Shown piece after piece: positions 11,501-26,500 of a DNA stretch of 64,000 bases. This DNA is from Acanthaster planci (lineage: Eukaryota > Echinodermata > Asteroidea > Valvatida > Acanthasteridae), in contig NW_019091499.1 in NCBI RefSeq assembly GCF_001949145.1, positions 477,723 through 541,722 of the forward strand, read 5' to 3'. The notes under the pieces were generated by a model. That model searched no databases and was not told where the DNA came from. It saw only the letters and a list, made by a program, of their open reading frames with translations. Made by a program: the position numbers and the translations under genes. Position 1 is the first letter of the stretch, and the number at the start of each line of letters is the position of its first letter.

Positions 11501-14500
11501 GAGGATCCAAGGTACAGACATTACATTAATCGCCAAGTTCATCAGGTGCATGCTTACATAATTTTAGACATTAACTGTACACCACCGAAGGTGCTCTTGA
11601 GCACTGGTACGGTATTTTAGAGGTCACAGGTTCAACTCCCAGTTCAGTCAAGTTCTTTGTTCATCTTTATAATTATATGTAAGCACCTAGTCACTTGCCC
11701 TCTATAGTTAGTTTCATGATTTGTAAACTACCGAGCTAGAAAACTTCATAAATCATTTAACATCTGCCACTCAGCAGGAGACCAATGGTTCATGCTTTAA
11801 ACTTTTATTTTTATAGAGGCATCAAGTTTTCAGTCCATCCAATAAAATGGTACTTTTTTAAACTCATTGTCCAATTTGTTACATTCTAAAAGAATCTCCT
11901 AATGAAGGTTGTAGAACATTTTCTAAAGTTTCTTTAAAAACACATGATATAATATATAGCTAACAGGTGTGAGACAAGGCCATTAGTTACAAGAGCACAG
12001 ACAATCTTTTTATCTACAAATCTCTAAGAATTGAATTCTTAGTTTTTTGGACAAAGACAGTGAAAGATGGCAGTGATTTAATAGAAGCATCTCATTCATT
12101 CCAGTACTGTCTTCCAGGATAAATATCATTTTTTTAAAACTGGCATTCTGCTATATTGTTCAAAACATTCCCTTACTGCTTCTTCAAGTCTTACAGTCAC
12201 GAATGCTAGATGTAAAACAGGCATTCAAACAGGGAGGGAGAAAGCCATGCATAACTTTATTCATAAACATTCCCAGATTAAGGTGATATATGTCATTACA
12301 TTGTGCATGTTAACTTGTGGCCCAGTACTTCATCTTTGTCCCTATGTTTTTGCCATGTGAAAGTACTGACATCCACTTTTAGTATGGTAGGTGTGCCTCA
12401 CTCCCATTTTTGTCTTTGGTCTAGTGTGCTTTACTTCTCAATTCACCGGTTTGAGCACCTTGAGTTCTGGCCCCATCTGACAGATTCAAACTGTGACGTA
12501 TTTGGGAAAGGAAAAGGCTTGGGTTTCAACGTCAATGTTCCTTGGAATAAGGTAATTATAAAGCATTTGAAAACTTGATTTGAAAGCAAGACTCTATCAC
12601 TTCCACACAGACCATTTAAAGTGAGCTTGCTTATCATTTTGACCCCCCCCAGTTTTCAGGCATTTTGTGAATGACAATGAATGGCGTGACAGCTTTGTGT
12701 ACTGTGGTCACCGCTCACATTTTTGAATGACAAGTTTTTCACATTCTGAACTTAAATATCTCAGAAAGTGTACTGACTACTATGCACTTGATCACACAGG
12801 TTGGAATGGGTGACAGTGAATACCTGGCAGTTTTTCAGCAAGTGCTACTCCCAATGGCCTATGAGGTACGTTGTAAACTGTGTGCAAAACTAGAACCTCA
12901 GAAGCAACTGTTGGTTCGCGCTTAGTGCGTCAGCGACTGCATACGTTTGAAGTCAGGAAGGATTTGTGGCAAAAATTCATCAAATTTGAAATGTGTTCTG
13001 CTCCTATATTTAAAGTTTGCCGTAAAAGCTTTTCACAATGTCACAAATTAGCTTGTGCACTCTGTTTTGTGCTGAGTGTGACCTTGTCTTAAAATAATGC
13101 TTTCAAACAACATTTGTGATCCATTTTTATGTGTGCTGTGTGCCCACTCTGATGTGTCTTCCTTTCACCCAAGGACTCAGTGGATTTGAGCACATCAATC
13201 CGCCTTGAGCAGAAGCACCCCTCACTGGTTGAAACTTAGAGCCCTGTTGGTCGGAATTGATCATTTTGTTGGAAGCAATGCGACTGCAGCACTTGCATTT
13301 CCTAGTTTTCGTGAACCAGCGATTCGCAGTTAGTACCAAGGAGCCTCCCTTGCTGAAGAATTAGGCCCCCGTCTTGGACCAGCTCGAGCCCCATAGCAAT
13401 GGATTATGACCTTGTGGCGTTAAATGTACATGCACCTTCTAACACTGTGTACACATTGTGTGCTGCGTTCAGTTGCTGCATGGAGTCCATATATAGAGAG
13501 CAAAACACCAGGCTTTGATACTAATGCAGATGATTCCTGGAAGACCATTTGGAATAATGGAGAATTTTGATATAAATGCACGACTGATAGGTAGCAAGAA
13601 GATCAGGTCTCAACATTGTCTTTGATATTTTCATTCTCAACTCCCTGTAACAACTTTCTGTATGTCCCTTGTACAGTTCAACCCTGATCTGGTACTCGTC
13701 TGCTGTGGTTTTGATGCTGCAGTTGGTGACCCTAAGGTGAACTTATTCTCTGTGTTCCTGTTTTCTCATAAACAGGCCTGTTTAAAATATATTATCTGTA
13801 ACTGTGACCTGTGTGGCAAAACAAGTAACAAGTCCTGCAGAGAGATGCTCTCTGTGTTTGTGGCTGGCCATGTGAGTAATCAAAGATTATATGTTCAACA
13901 ATCTTGTCCCTGTAACTTTACAGTTGACGTTACCCAGAATAGTGCATGTACATCATCAGAGCCTGCTGCATCTTCCATTCACAGTCGTGTTTCACATCTG
14001 CACTTTCGTAAACAGTGCCTTTTTTAATGCACAAAGGGCAGGCTTGCCATTTTTACTAGTTTGGCCTGCCATTACTAAACACAACTGAAGGGAGAGTAGT
14101 TTTATGGCCAGGTAAGGTGCTTTCGCGACACTTAGAACTGAGAACGAAGTTAAAAACAAGGGATTGAAAGGGTTATTGTAGCAGCCAGTCCTGTAGTTGT
14201 CAGAGGGTAGAGGTCCATCTGCAAGATAAGGAAAGGAGGTCCATTAAGGACTTTAACAGGAATCTTCAAACAGTTCACTGGATCTCCTTTTGATATTTTT
14301 GTTCAGGCTATCACAAAAGCAGAGATATATAAATATTGAGATACCATTGTACAAATTAAAAAAAAATTATTTTGTGTTTCTTCTACACGTGCTCCTGTTT
14401 TCAGGGTGAGATGCGAATTACTCCTGTTGGCTATGCTCATCTCACCCATGCCCTAATGGGACTTGCCAATGGGAAAGTTGTGCTTGCCCTGGAGGTGAGT

Positions 14501-17500
14501 TTAACTCGTCCAAAGTTTAATAATTGGAAATACGGAGAACTTGGCTGCACGTCACAAAATTCATAATAGGCAGGATGGCTTTAATAAATCTAGAGCAGTT
14601 TTTATAGACCACCGTAAGTTTTTTGTCCACCCGCAAACTGTATCTCTAGATCTGTTGTCTAGCAAGAATCGCAGCTTTTGAAAAGGATATGGGGAATCCT
14701 ATGAAAAGGTCTAGAACTTTGTTGGAGATCCAGGCCACCTTCAAATCAAGCTCAGAGAGCATTAATACGAAGGATATCAACCATATCCATGACTTGGTCA
14801 TTTGCTAATCTCAAGGGAATAAATAAAAATGTTAGATTCTGGAATTGTTGACCAAGATTCCCAAGCATTCAGCATTCATATATTCTACTTTACTAGTTTA
14901 GTGTATGTATCTTGAATGATTTTCTACGTCACGTTATTTTCTCTTCATATAATTGTATTTCCCTAACAAATTTGACTGTAATACAAATTGGATCTTACAG
15001 GGAGGCTATAATTTCAAGGTGAGTGGGGAGTGTGCTGCCATGTGCACACGGACACTGCTCGGGGATCCCTGTCCACTACTGCCACCAACCACTGAACCGA
15101 ATGAAAGGTAAGGCGGAGGCTGTCAAAATGAGACAAGAGTTTAACCAGACTGAGGTACAGTTTCTGCGTTGTCCAAAGAAGAGCATTTTGGTCACAAAAT
15201 AGATTGGTGGATTTAATATTCAGCGAAAGCAGTCAGGATAACCTTACCTATTGATTTGATTCAACTTCATCATTTGCTGGTCAGAAATGTTAGTTTGCTG
15301 AGCATTCTTGATTCATCAGTTACTGATTTATTCTCTGAGACGCCATTACAGCTTTGTGTATCGTGCTATACTCATTGTTCAACTTTATGCACTCGCACAT
15401 TTTACAAAGTCACTGCACTGTGTTGGACAAGGAGGTACACTGTATGTGACGTGCATTCACCACATGTAGCTGATTTCACGAAACTTTACACTAAGGCGTA
15501 ACATCACTTTTGCCATGTTTTATTGCACACATTGTGCAACAAATTAAGAGATATTTCAAAAAATGTATGCGCTGCATAAGACCACTACTTACGCAACAAG
15601 TTATGACGTAACTCATGCAATCATATTAGGTGACACATGTTGTGCCAACAAGGCGAAAAATGGATTATTTGACTAATTCCTGCTCTGTTAGGGCTCATCA
15701 TTGCTGAACTTAATTAGGCTTATATGGAAAGTTACAGCTTTGTTTAAAAAGATAATCAAAAATTTTCATGGCTTTGAGATTTTCTGTCCAGTTCCTATGA
15801 AGAAAAGATGAAAACTTCTCAGAATAGTAGGCAGAGGAAGACGACTATTTTGTGACTGACCATCCTCGTGAAATAAATTTTAATATAATTAAAAGATTGC
15901 ATGGCTAAGCAACTTTTCATGACATTGAAAGTAAGTACATGTATATTGCGCAGTTACGGCACAAATTTGTGGCGCATAATTACTCCACGTTTCATGAAAT
16001 CGGCTGCAGGCCATAAGTGAGATGCAACCGCAGTAATAGCTTCTAACTCCAGTCACCAATTTAGTTTAAAGCTTGAGCAAATAGTTGTCGATTTCAAAAG
16101 TGCAACCCAGTTCTTGTTCTTTTATACAGGACCTTGGGTCTCTTAGCGTTTACCTTTTTCATTTGCTCTTTTGAATTTTAGTGCTGTTGAAACCATACTG
16201 GCGGTGATTAAGAACATCAAACCTTATTGGCAGTGTTTTCACTACCAAGGTAATAACATGAACTCACCATTTTTCACCTTTTTTACTCTAGGCTTGCATG
16301 GAAGACCAACATTACTGATGTAAAAGATATGTGCGTACTAGTGGTTTTTTTTCTTTGGCCTCTTATGAACTTTCCATTCTTTTGCCACTTTCACTTGCAT
16401 ACCTTTTCAGGCATTCTGTGGCACCAGAAAGTTTGGGCCAACTGTGCAAGCCTCACAGTATGCAAGACGATACTTTTGATTTGTCCACATAATAAAATAC
16501 TATTGGAGGAAGACAAAACAAATGGTGAAGATCATCAATCTGTGATGTAATTTCAAAAGTTTTGGTCTGGGTTTTAATTTCATTTATATTCGCAGTGGTT
16601 TTTAGTAAACAGACACATGACAAAGTAGTTCACTCTGTGTCAAAACAGGCATTCAGAGCTATGACTACAATGTGTCTTTTGTCATCATGTGCCTATGCGA
16701 CTGTAACCAGTGACAGCTTAGACCTAGCTCTAGAAAAGATTCCCGCCATAGCTTATTTTCATAATGATGAGCTCTGTTTGCTGTTTGTATCCTTAAGACT
16801 CATTTTATGGGTTCACAGTAAACAGTGAAGAAATAATATGAAACTGGACGAGGGTGAAAACAAATTACTCATCGTCTGAGAAAGGGGAATTGTCTCCTTT
16901 CAGTTGCTCCTGAAAATGTCCAGAGTGAAGTTGTATCCAGCACCAGTTCAGATAAGCCTGCTCAAGCAGTAGTAGCTGGCCAATCAGATGAAAGAGTTGC
17001 TGAACTTGGAGCGGAGCTTGCTGATTTGACCATCCAATCAGCAGAGAAGGCAGCTGAAAAGGCGGTGGAGCCAGAAGAGATTGACAGTTTGATTGACAGG
17101 CTGATATCAGAAGTTGTCCTGACTGTTGCCAAACACAGGTTTGCATGTATTCAGTCAGCTAAAATCTGTCAGTTTTCTTCCATTGACACACATGGATAGA
17201 ATTATAAATATATGTAAAATTAGAATTCCTTGAAAAGCGTCAAATTTCTCAACCCTTGTTTTTTTTCTATTGTTCGTTTCAAGGACTTGTCTGGTTTATG
17301 ACCCAGAGATGATGCAACATAGAACAGTTTTGTAAGTGCAATTTTACTAAGCTGCAACCCTTAACACGAATGAATGGCAATATATACATACATGTTTATT
17401 AGTACTTTAGACATGTTTCATTTTTCAAGGGAAGCTATGATAATGCAATTAAATTATGCTTTTGCATTCAAGTAACCATCCGGAGAGACCCGAGAGGATT

Positions 17501-20500
17501 GCCCGCATCTTCTCCAAGCATGAGAAGATGGGACTTGTCCGGAGGTGTCTGCGATTGGAGGTAACAGAGAAAATTTCTGAGTTAGGGAGCGAACCAGAAG
17601 GGGGTGCGGGGGTTTTGCGTGGTAAACCTCAAAGTTTTTTGAGGTTCGGCTGCGTAATGGCTCTTGAATATACATGCATAATCCTTGAGCTGCAGGTCAA
17701 CTTCACATGCATGAATGGTTGCAGGATGAAGCTTTCGGCGCAGGGAACAACAGAGCTACAGGAGTCAATGATGGATGGTGGCTGCTATTAGGGATTATAA
17801 GATTAAAGGATTATAGGAGTTTACTCGTTTTGGGAAGGCAGATATCTAATTACATGTAGGATTACTAGGAGATTATGTTGAGGCTTAAATTACTCTTTTG
17901 TCCGTGAGTAGGGGTCGTCTGCGTGGCGGTTAATCAAAAGTGTTCCTGTACGGAGGCTGCCTGATGTGCGCTGACCTGTGGATAATGAGCTCATTATAGT
18001 ACGATGAGAGAAACCTCAAAAAACCCAGCAGCCTTGCGAGGTTTACCGCGCAAAACCTCCAGACCCCTTCTGGATAGCTCCCTTACCACAGTCCTAAACA
18101 ATTCATCAGAGCCCACAGATTAAAACTGTGAAGAAATCTGAGCTGGAAAAAACACACAGGTTGTCAACTGGTTGATGTCTGTAAACTGACGCCATTACAT
18201 CACATAGTACCCTTTGGAAAGTCGTTAATTATTGGAACATGGGAAGGTATTTTTATCAGTGCTGAACTCTCTTAACAAATCTATCTCAGTGCTGAGTTAA
18301 GATTGGAAGACCACAATCCACACTGTTGTGATCAGGGTGAAAATCTTTGGAAAGCAGTACAGCGTGGATGGAAAAAGACAAGAAATATGGAACTCCAGCC
18401 CGATTTGGGGATGCCCAGTGTTGTCCTCAGTTGTAAGTTTTGCCATCTGAGGACATTGATAATGGACTTGTTCTGACTTTGATGAAGAGTGATGTCATGC
18501 ATGATTCATTGCCATAGGTTCACAAACTTTGATAAATGCACATTTCCTAATATTATACATGTGCTTCATGAATGAACTGCACGTAGTCCACAGCAAAAAC
18601 CCAGATAGAAAATACACAGAAAAATGCAAATTGTTTAAAAAATACATCTAGTGTAATTGTTTTGAGGGAAATGTAGGCCATATTAAAACTTTGCACTATG
18701 CAACCTCCTTCAACTTTGATAAAACATCCAAAGTCAAAAATAACAGCAGAAAGTCCTGACCTTGTGGTCTGACACTTTCTTTTCATTTTGCATCTTCCTT
18801 TCATTTTGCATTTTTTTTGGCATGATTTTTTCAGTCAAGGCGAGCAACAACGGAAGAGCTGCATTGGTGCCACAGGTAGGCCGATATTAAAAAAATGTCC
18901 GCAAATATGAGTTAAAACCATTGAGTTAGTTCCGGTTATCACATTCCACTGAATGCCATGTCACACTTGTCAAAAAATCGTAATTAGGTTTACATGATAA
19001 ATCTTTAAACTAAACTACAGATTTCTTGAGTACTGTGGAAATTAGGACCAAAGATAATGTTGAAAACTTTGGCTCGACGCAAAAATAGGACATTCTAGAA
19101 ACTTCCAGGGAACTCACACTATCAGTTTTGACAGACAACCCTTAACACTGCACATGCTTTTCAGTGGCACACCCTCCTCCCCACCCTTTTCACCTGTTAT
19201 TTTCTCTTTGAAGTGCTGAGTACATAGAAAGACTGCAGGCTATGAAGGAGAACACCCCACGAGAGCTCTGCAAGATGCAAGATGACTTCAATTCCATCTA
19301 TCTCCATCAGGTACGACAGTTCTGAATTGTACACAGCAAGAGTGGGTGGGTCTAAGCAAAGATCAGAGAAAATATCACATTCGGCTTCTACCGGTAGCTA
19401 GAGTAGGAACACATAGCTACTTTCACCCTAATAAAAGAATAAGAATTTACCCACGGATAAGCAATGAATTTGGCTAAACTAATACTAAGAACTCTAAAAT
19501 CTAAACTCAGAATTTTATGACTTGACAGGCTGCCATAATTGGGCTTTTAATAATCACTTACCATATGTGTCCTGTTGTGGTCATGTCTGAATTTTCTAAG
19601 GTAAATTAAGCATCCCAGCTTTTATTTCTGTACCTGGCAAGAAAGTGCTGTACCACAAAGTTGAAGTTTACTAGTGATTTTTTTTTCTTTCAGAAAGTGT
19701 GACTTGCATGCATCAGAGAAAAAGAGTTATATATTTATTACTTGTAATACAGAAAGTGGAAATTTTAATTTCAAAGAATGGAAATCATTTAAAAATTCTG
19801 TAAAAACTAATTTCAAGGGGCAAATAAAAAGTATGCATGTTTAGATTTGAGGGTCGTCTCTGAGTGGAAGCCATAACTTGGAAGAAAAAAAGCACTAGGT
19901 CAGAAGGCTTTTCTGTTTTGCTCAAAATGATGCTGTACAGCCAGCACCTTTGGCACTAAGGGCATTCATTTTTCCCTCATCAGAGTTCCTTTGACAGTGC
20001 CTCGCTTGCTGCGGGCTCTACACTGAACGTGGTAGATGCAGTGCTGTCCAATGAGGTAATAAACACACAGGCTTTATGTCTGGCCTTATGACTTGTAATT
20101 TTAGTCACTGGAGTTACGAAGAAAATAAATTTAAGGAGTGTCTTGTTATCAGTAAGTTCCATGGAGTATTGCCAACCGTTAGGACATACATGTAAGGAAT
20201 GATAACATTCATGAATGTAGCATCTTTCAGCATGGAGCCCCTTTAGTAGTTCTCCGTATTTCTAAAGATTCAAGACAGTTTCTCTGATCTTTCTTTGTAG
20301 GCTTGCAATGGTGTAGCCATAGTCAGGTGAGTTAGTTTTCAGTGAGTCACTTTTGTGCCTGCAAGGTAGGCCACGCGGTTTACTTCAATCAAAATGCGCC
20401 AGTCGATAGTTGGTAGCCCTTCTTGTTTTTGAGAAAAATTCCAATTTACAGTCTGTCGCCATTTTCATTTTCACAGGTGAAATTGATATCTTGCCTTGTA

Positions 20501-23500
20501 ATGGATACATGTAAACTGAAAAACTTTAGTTCTGGATGAGAGATCTTTTGCTCTTGGGTTTTTACCCACAGACCTCCGGGCCACCATGCAGAAGTCCACA
20601 CGGCCATGGGGTTCTGCTTCTTTAACACCGTGGCGCTAGCAGCGCACTACGCCCGACACAAGTATGGGCTGAAGAGGTAAGATTAACAAAATTCGTTACC
20701 ATTAGCAGCAGTTCAGGATATGGTGCTACCCAACGCTTATCCCGAGGTCTGTGTATGGCTTCAGGGTTGACATGTATGATACTTGACTGGTTACCAATTT
20801 GAAAATGACACATGTCCAGTATTAAGGTGAGGGGGCCTGGTAGGGGATTCAGTAGTGAAGTGTCATACAAGGACATGATGATGTACTTTTAGAGTCATGC
20901 ATGATTGCAGTGTAAAGAGCCGTATGATATCAAACTTTTCTCACATTGCATAAAATGTGCTTCCCTCGATTTGGGGCCCACCAAAGGGGGTTTGTGCATT
21001 GTTCTTACTGTACATTTCCGCCAAGTAGTGAGAGTATGGTACTGTAGGCAATCCTGTTAACTTTTCCTTTGCCCATCTCGTCTAGGTGGTTGTTAATGAC
21101 ATTACTTAATAATTTAAAACGGTACATCATCGGCCACTTTCTGCATCGATGTATTAACCTTGACCTAGTGTGTGAAAATTATGGTGTTATGGGATGGCTC
21201 AAGACTGATACAAAGTTGACCTTGAAACAGACACGCAATTAAGCATTTCTTAACTTTCTCTTTATGCATTTTTGGCATCGCAGTATTGCAGTTGACCTAA
21301 GGACATGCACACCTGTTTTAGAGTACAGAGGAACGTCGCTATACCAAACATAGCTACACTGAACATCATCCTTGGCTCCCTATAATTTGTGCACAAAACC
21401 TACCGAACGTTATGCAGTTGCTGTTTGTAATTTCCGGATGTCAACTTGACAAAACAGTTGGTGTTATTTATGTTGGAGAGTGACAAGTGGCCATTATTTC
21501 CCAAGAATTAGAAGGGAAAGCCACTAGCTGTTGAAGAGTTAATTGTATTTAACTAGCTGAGAAACTGGGTAGATGTAATAACATGTGTCATTGGTCGGCA
21601 CTTGTTCAAAGTTGTCTTCTAGTAACGGCCAGGGCACACAGGGTTAATCTGCCAATGGAATTGAATGGACACTGGTTTAGTGACTCTGCATTCGAGTGCA
21701 GAAGAAAACTCCACGTGCACCCAGGCATTGCACTAACAATAGTCTAAAGAGGGCGCCGCTGATAAACAAGCCACTGAGATTTGCCACTGCAGCAGAGATT
21801 AGTTCTGACTTGTGGCTTTGATTTTTGAGTTTGATGACAGCGGCCTCTTTCCAAAAAGGTTCAAATGGCCAAAATAGCTTTACAATCTTCCAGTTTGGTT
21901 GGTTACAGTGCTTGAGTACACATCTATGCTTTTGTAGAGACCATGGACAGATTAGCTTGAGATGTCCGTTGTGTACCAGAGGCACAGTCTCTCATTGTTT
22001 ATTGGACCCCCCCTTTTTTTAAGTAAGCCTACTTCTGTTTAGTGTACAGTGAGTGCACTGATGTGGGATGTGACATGGAACAGCAGTTGGGAAACTACCT
22101 GTTGCATAATCTTTCCTGGAAGCCACATGGGCCTAGTGCATGAGGAGTTGGAGTCTTTGTCCTCAGCTGAGTCATTCTGACTCTACATTTTGAAGAGTGA
22201 ACATCGACTGCAACACCTCAACTCACTAGCGTCCATGTGCTGTTCCTTTTCTTACAGAGTGAAACTCTTTTAATGTACACCTTTGGTGTAACACTTTGTG
22301 TTACCCGGGGTGCAACATTTAGCGACCACAAAGGGACAGGTGTGTTAAAAAAAAAAAGGGGGGGTCCAATAAACAATGAGAGACTGTGCCTCTGGTACAC
22401 AACGGACATCTCAAGCTAATCTGTCCATGGTCTCTACACTTTTATCGCTTTTCTGCTGCATATTCCGAAGCCTCCCAAGCTCGCCATGGGAAACATAAAG
22501 ATTGTGACCCTTGCCCATAAGCAAGAACTCAAGAGAATTGATGGTGGAAACAACAATGTGGACACTAACTTGACTTCAGTTTGTAGTCCATCAGTCTCAA
22601 GGACGTATGCTACATGATCGCGGAAGCATGGAAAGCAGTCAAGCCAAAATTCATTCAAGACGTCTGGAAGAATACACTCTGCACTCCAGTTCAAGGCAAT
22701 GATAGCGCAGAAAATGATGATGATGATGATGGACCCCTCACACAGCTGGTTCGGCAGCTTGGAAACCAATAAAACTTGGAAGGGATGGGTGAACCGGCAG
22801 TTATTGTTGCATGAGAAGCCTGATGACAATTTGCTAATGGATGCTGAGATGGAATGGAGTGACGACGAGATCGTGCTGGCTGTGACAGGAGGGCCCATTC
22901 CAGCGGCAGATCTGATCACTGAGGATGACAGCGATGACGAACCAGAGCCTCCTTCACTTGCTACTGAGGCCCTGGCAAGTTGGGTCTTGTTCTGCACTTC
23001 CTGGAATCTCAGGAAAACATTGATTCCATAACAATCATCGACGCGCAGCACGTCAAGGATGTCATCAGACGGAGGCGAGATGAGGCGATGAAGCAGAAGA
23101 AGCTGACAGACTTTATCAAGATGTGAGCAGCCTCCATCAACTTCAAACCAAACGGTTTTTTTCAGAACCAACACATGTTCAAAAAAGAGGTAGATCCTGT
23201 GCAACTGCGCTGAGCCCCAATCCCCTCCCTCAAACAAGGATAAAACATAAATAAAACACAAGCATCTCCTTCTCCCTTCCCTTCATCATGTTGTCATTTA
23301 TTATCCATGTATGCATTTTATTGTTTTTACAAGTACAGTTCATTTTAAAACATAAAAGGCTGAACAAAGATTAAATATGACTTTTAGGATGAATTTGAAA
23401 CCAATTTTGTAACTTAATATTTAGTAAAAAAACCAAAAATAACAGATATATGTTTTTAGAAACCTTAAACGTGAGTGCAATGGCAAAATATCAGGAAAAC

Positions 23501-26500
23501 AATGAAGCATAGTATCACAAGAGGGCTCATCTCAGACGAGAGAACGCTTTTCAGAGGGGCAATGAAACGTTGGCAATTAATCTCGCTATACCAAATGTCC
23601 GCTGTACCAAACATTTAGCGTGGACCCCGTTGTGTTCATTATAGCGGCGTTCCACTGTACTTGGTAGCGGTACACAATAGACGAATCATATTGGCAACTC
23701 CTAAACTTGAATAGCCTTTGGCCCTGGTACTCAATTTCAGAAAGGTACATGTAGTTTGACACCACTAAATATAATTACAAAAAATTAATTAATTTCTACC
23801 CACAAGTCCAAACACACGACAGAGGTTTGGATTTTAAAAAGGATGTCCGAAAAACTTACTTTGTACGAATGCGTTCAACACCACGGTGTTTTTAGTTAAC
23901 TTTTCTTTATGCACACTTGTGAATCTTGCAACATGTATGTCTGACATAGTCTAACAGTCCACTTATGGTGTGATTTTTCTCATTTGCATGTATTCTAAAG
24001 GTTGTTGGTCATTGGTGCACCAAAGTACTTATAGGGTCTGATGTTTTTACATCATGGTTGTGTTTTTCCTATGATGAGTGGCTGCGAAAACTATGGCTGT
24101 CCAACAGTAAAAAAAAGTAAAAGAGTAATTTACAAAATGTTCAAAATCCCACACAGCCGTCAGAACACCAGGAAATAATACATATACTACTAAGAAATAA
24201 ATGAAAATACAACCCTCTTTAAAGTTAATGGGAAAAATACCTTTTGAAGGAATTTGAGGTAAAATTGAAAACTTACCAAAGGATGACTTTTTTGAAAACT
24301 TTGGCTGCCCATAGAAGTTATAATAGTGGTCTATACAAAAGAGTAGGCTGGACATGTGTTATTTTATTCGAGTTGATATCGTGTGATTACTGTACTGTAG
24401 CCCAGCTGACAAGTACACGTACATGTACACATGCATGTAATTGGCAGAAGTCTTGAAAACTCGTCTGTGAAAAATACCAGTGCCACCTACACAGATTTGA
24501 TTTTCATTTTATGTCCAGCACCATGTCTGATTATAATGGCCATGGCTTGACTTAAAGTGTAAAGCTTGTGCAGTCAGATGCAACTAGCTGTTATCTACAG
24601 CAATAAGTCAGATAAGACTTGAAGGTTTTCATAGTGAAAGAAACTAGATGAGTAAAATGATTGCGATTGCACCATGTATCAATCTCTTTCTTGAGTATGC
24701 GTGGTTCTGAGAAGAACCAGGGAATAACTTGACGTTTCGAACAGTGTACTCTGTCCGTCCTGCAGTTTCCTGAAGACAAACAGAGTACACTGTTCGAACG
24801 TTGAATTATTCCCCGGTCCTTCTCAGAACCACACATACTCAACAAAGATGGACAGCGTAAACTGTTCGAAACATCAAGTTATTCCCCGGTTCTTCTCAGA
24901 ACCACACATATTCAAGAAAGAGATTGATACATGGTGCAACCGCAATCATTTTACTCAACCGAAAGTCAGTCAAGATATATTTATATCAGGGAAGGAAGTG
25001 CAACTTTCTTGCATGTCTTGCAACAAGCTAGTTTCCACCTGTGAGTTAAACTACATCACTGCCCTGCCTCAGGCAGATGGAACAAACAGACGGAACACAA
25101 TCAGATTTCTTGTCAGTCCTGTGATGGGTTTGTGGTAATTCATATAAGTGATGCTCAGATGACTTCATTGATGCGTGGACTTCAGGGTTGGCAAACATTT
25201 AATACTGCGTAAAATTGATTAAGGTTGTAATGCCCTTGCTCGTAAATCTTGCAAAGAGTAAATCATTGTGAACACTCAGGTTTACCCATATATATTCAGC
25301 ATATTTTTCCAGTTTGCCTAGTGCCAGTCTTCTGTTTGTAATGGAGTAGAAAGAGAAGTATATTTGTCTTTTGAGTGGTATTCTCCAATAATCCTGGCAC
25401 CAGTATTTCGTTTGTGATGTGGTAGAAAGCAAAATATTTTTCGCTCTCCAGTAGTATTCTTCTACAATACCTAGCACCAGTATTCATGAATACGCTGTGA
25501 TAACTGAAATCAGTATAGTTCTGGGTCATTCTGGATGATTCTGGGTATATTATTAGTGACAAAATTGCAATCATTTGGTTTTTCTATTTGGCTAGAATTG
25601 GTCTTCTTTGGCTTTCGATTTGATGTGAGTTTTTTTAACAACAGCAAAATGGGGGGAATTTCTCCCAATCAGGGTATTCATGGCAATAATCTGAGAATGT
25701 GTGAACCCACCTTAATACACCTGTGAAATTTGGTGCGTGAAAAAAAGTCCTGGTTAAAATGTCTGTTGTTGTTGATTCCCCCCCCCAACTCTCAGGGTTC
25801 TTATTCTTGACTGGGATGTTCACCATGGCAATGGTACTCAGCATGTCTTTGAGTCGGACCCCGGCGTTCTATACATATCCCTGCACCGCTACGAGAATGG
25901 ACTTTTCTTCCCTTGTAGTCCTGATGGAGCCCCAGATGTGACAGGCCTGGGCGAGGCGAAAGGATACAATGTCAATATTGCTTGGAACGTGGTACGTTGA
26001 CAGAATGAAAATCATGGTTTCAGAAAAATGTGTAATTTATGCTTTCAGGAATACTGAGTTTATAAGGTGTTGACTTTGAAATGTATGATTAAATGCTGTG
26101 TCCATGAATGTGCAATGTCTACAAACCAGTGTTTTTTACTTCGCATCCTTGTAAGCTCATTTCTGGCATTGCTTTGTTTGACATGACACATGTACGTGCA
26201 CATTTAGTGCATAGTGTCGCTGATATACATGTATATGTTCAGTGAACTAACCTAACACAAAAATATAACCAGGGAGCAGGTAGACATATACCCAGTTTGG
26301 TTCAACCTCCAGGTTTCCTGATTATTTGTATTGAGGTACATGTATTATTGTGTTTTAATCACTGACATAGTCTTGTTGGCGAGACATGCTCAGTGCTTTC
26401 AAAGAGCTGGTGAGGAAAACTTCACCAAATTTGCTAGTGTAATTGCAGTTTCTGTTTTATTCAAAATGGAAAGGGGATAGTGGATGGGTGGGTGGTAATC

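Larger units (their letters stand above)
21326..23657 (+). mobile_element. Tigger/pogo-type DNA transposon, degenerate, ~2.3 kb
   Basis: The left end reads CAGAGGAACGTCGCTATA after a TA. The reverse complement of the right end reads CAGTGGAACGCCGCTATA and is also followed by TA. Sixteen of 18 terminal bases agree. The CAGTGGAAC...CGCTATA ends and TA target site are hallmarks of Tigger elements. The interior carries a broken transposase (22486-23126) and a perfect 87-bp inverted repeat. The element is a main reason for the length of HDAC6 intron 24. Confidence 0.75.

Noticed and set aside
22434-23261. 275-residue frame on the minus strand
   Set aside because: It runs antisense to the recognisable Tigger transposase remains. 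Its Ile run comes from a GATGAT repeat encoding Asp on the plus strand.
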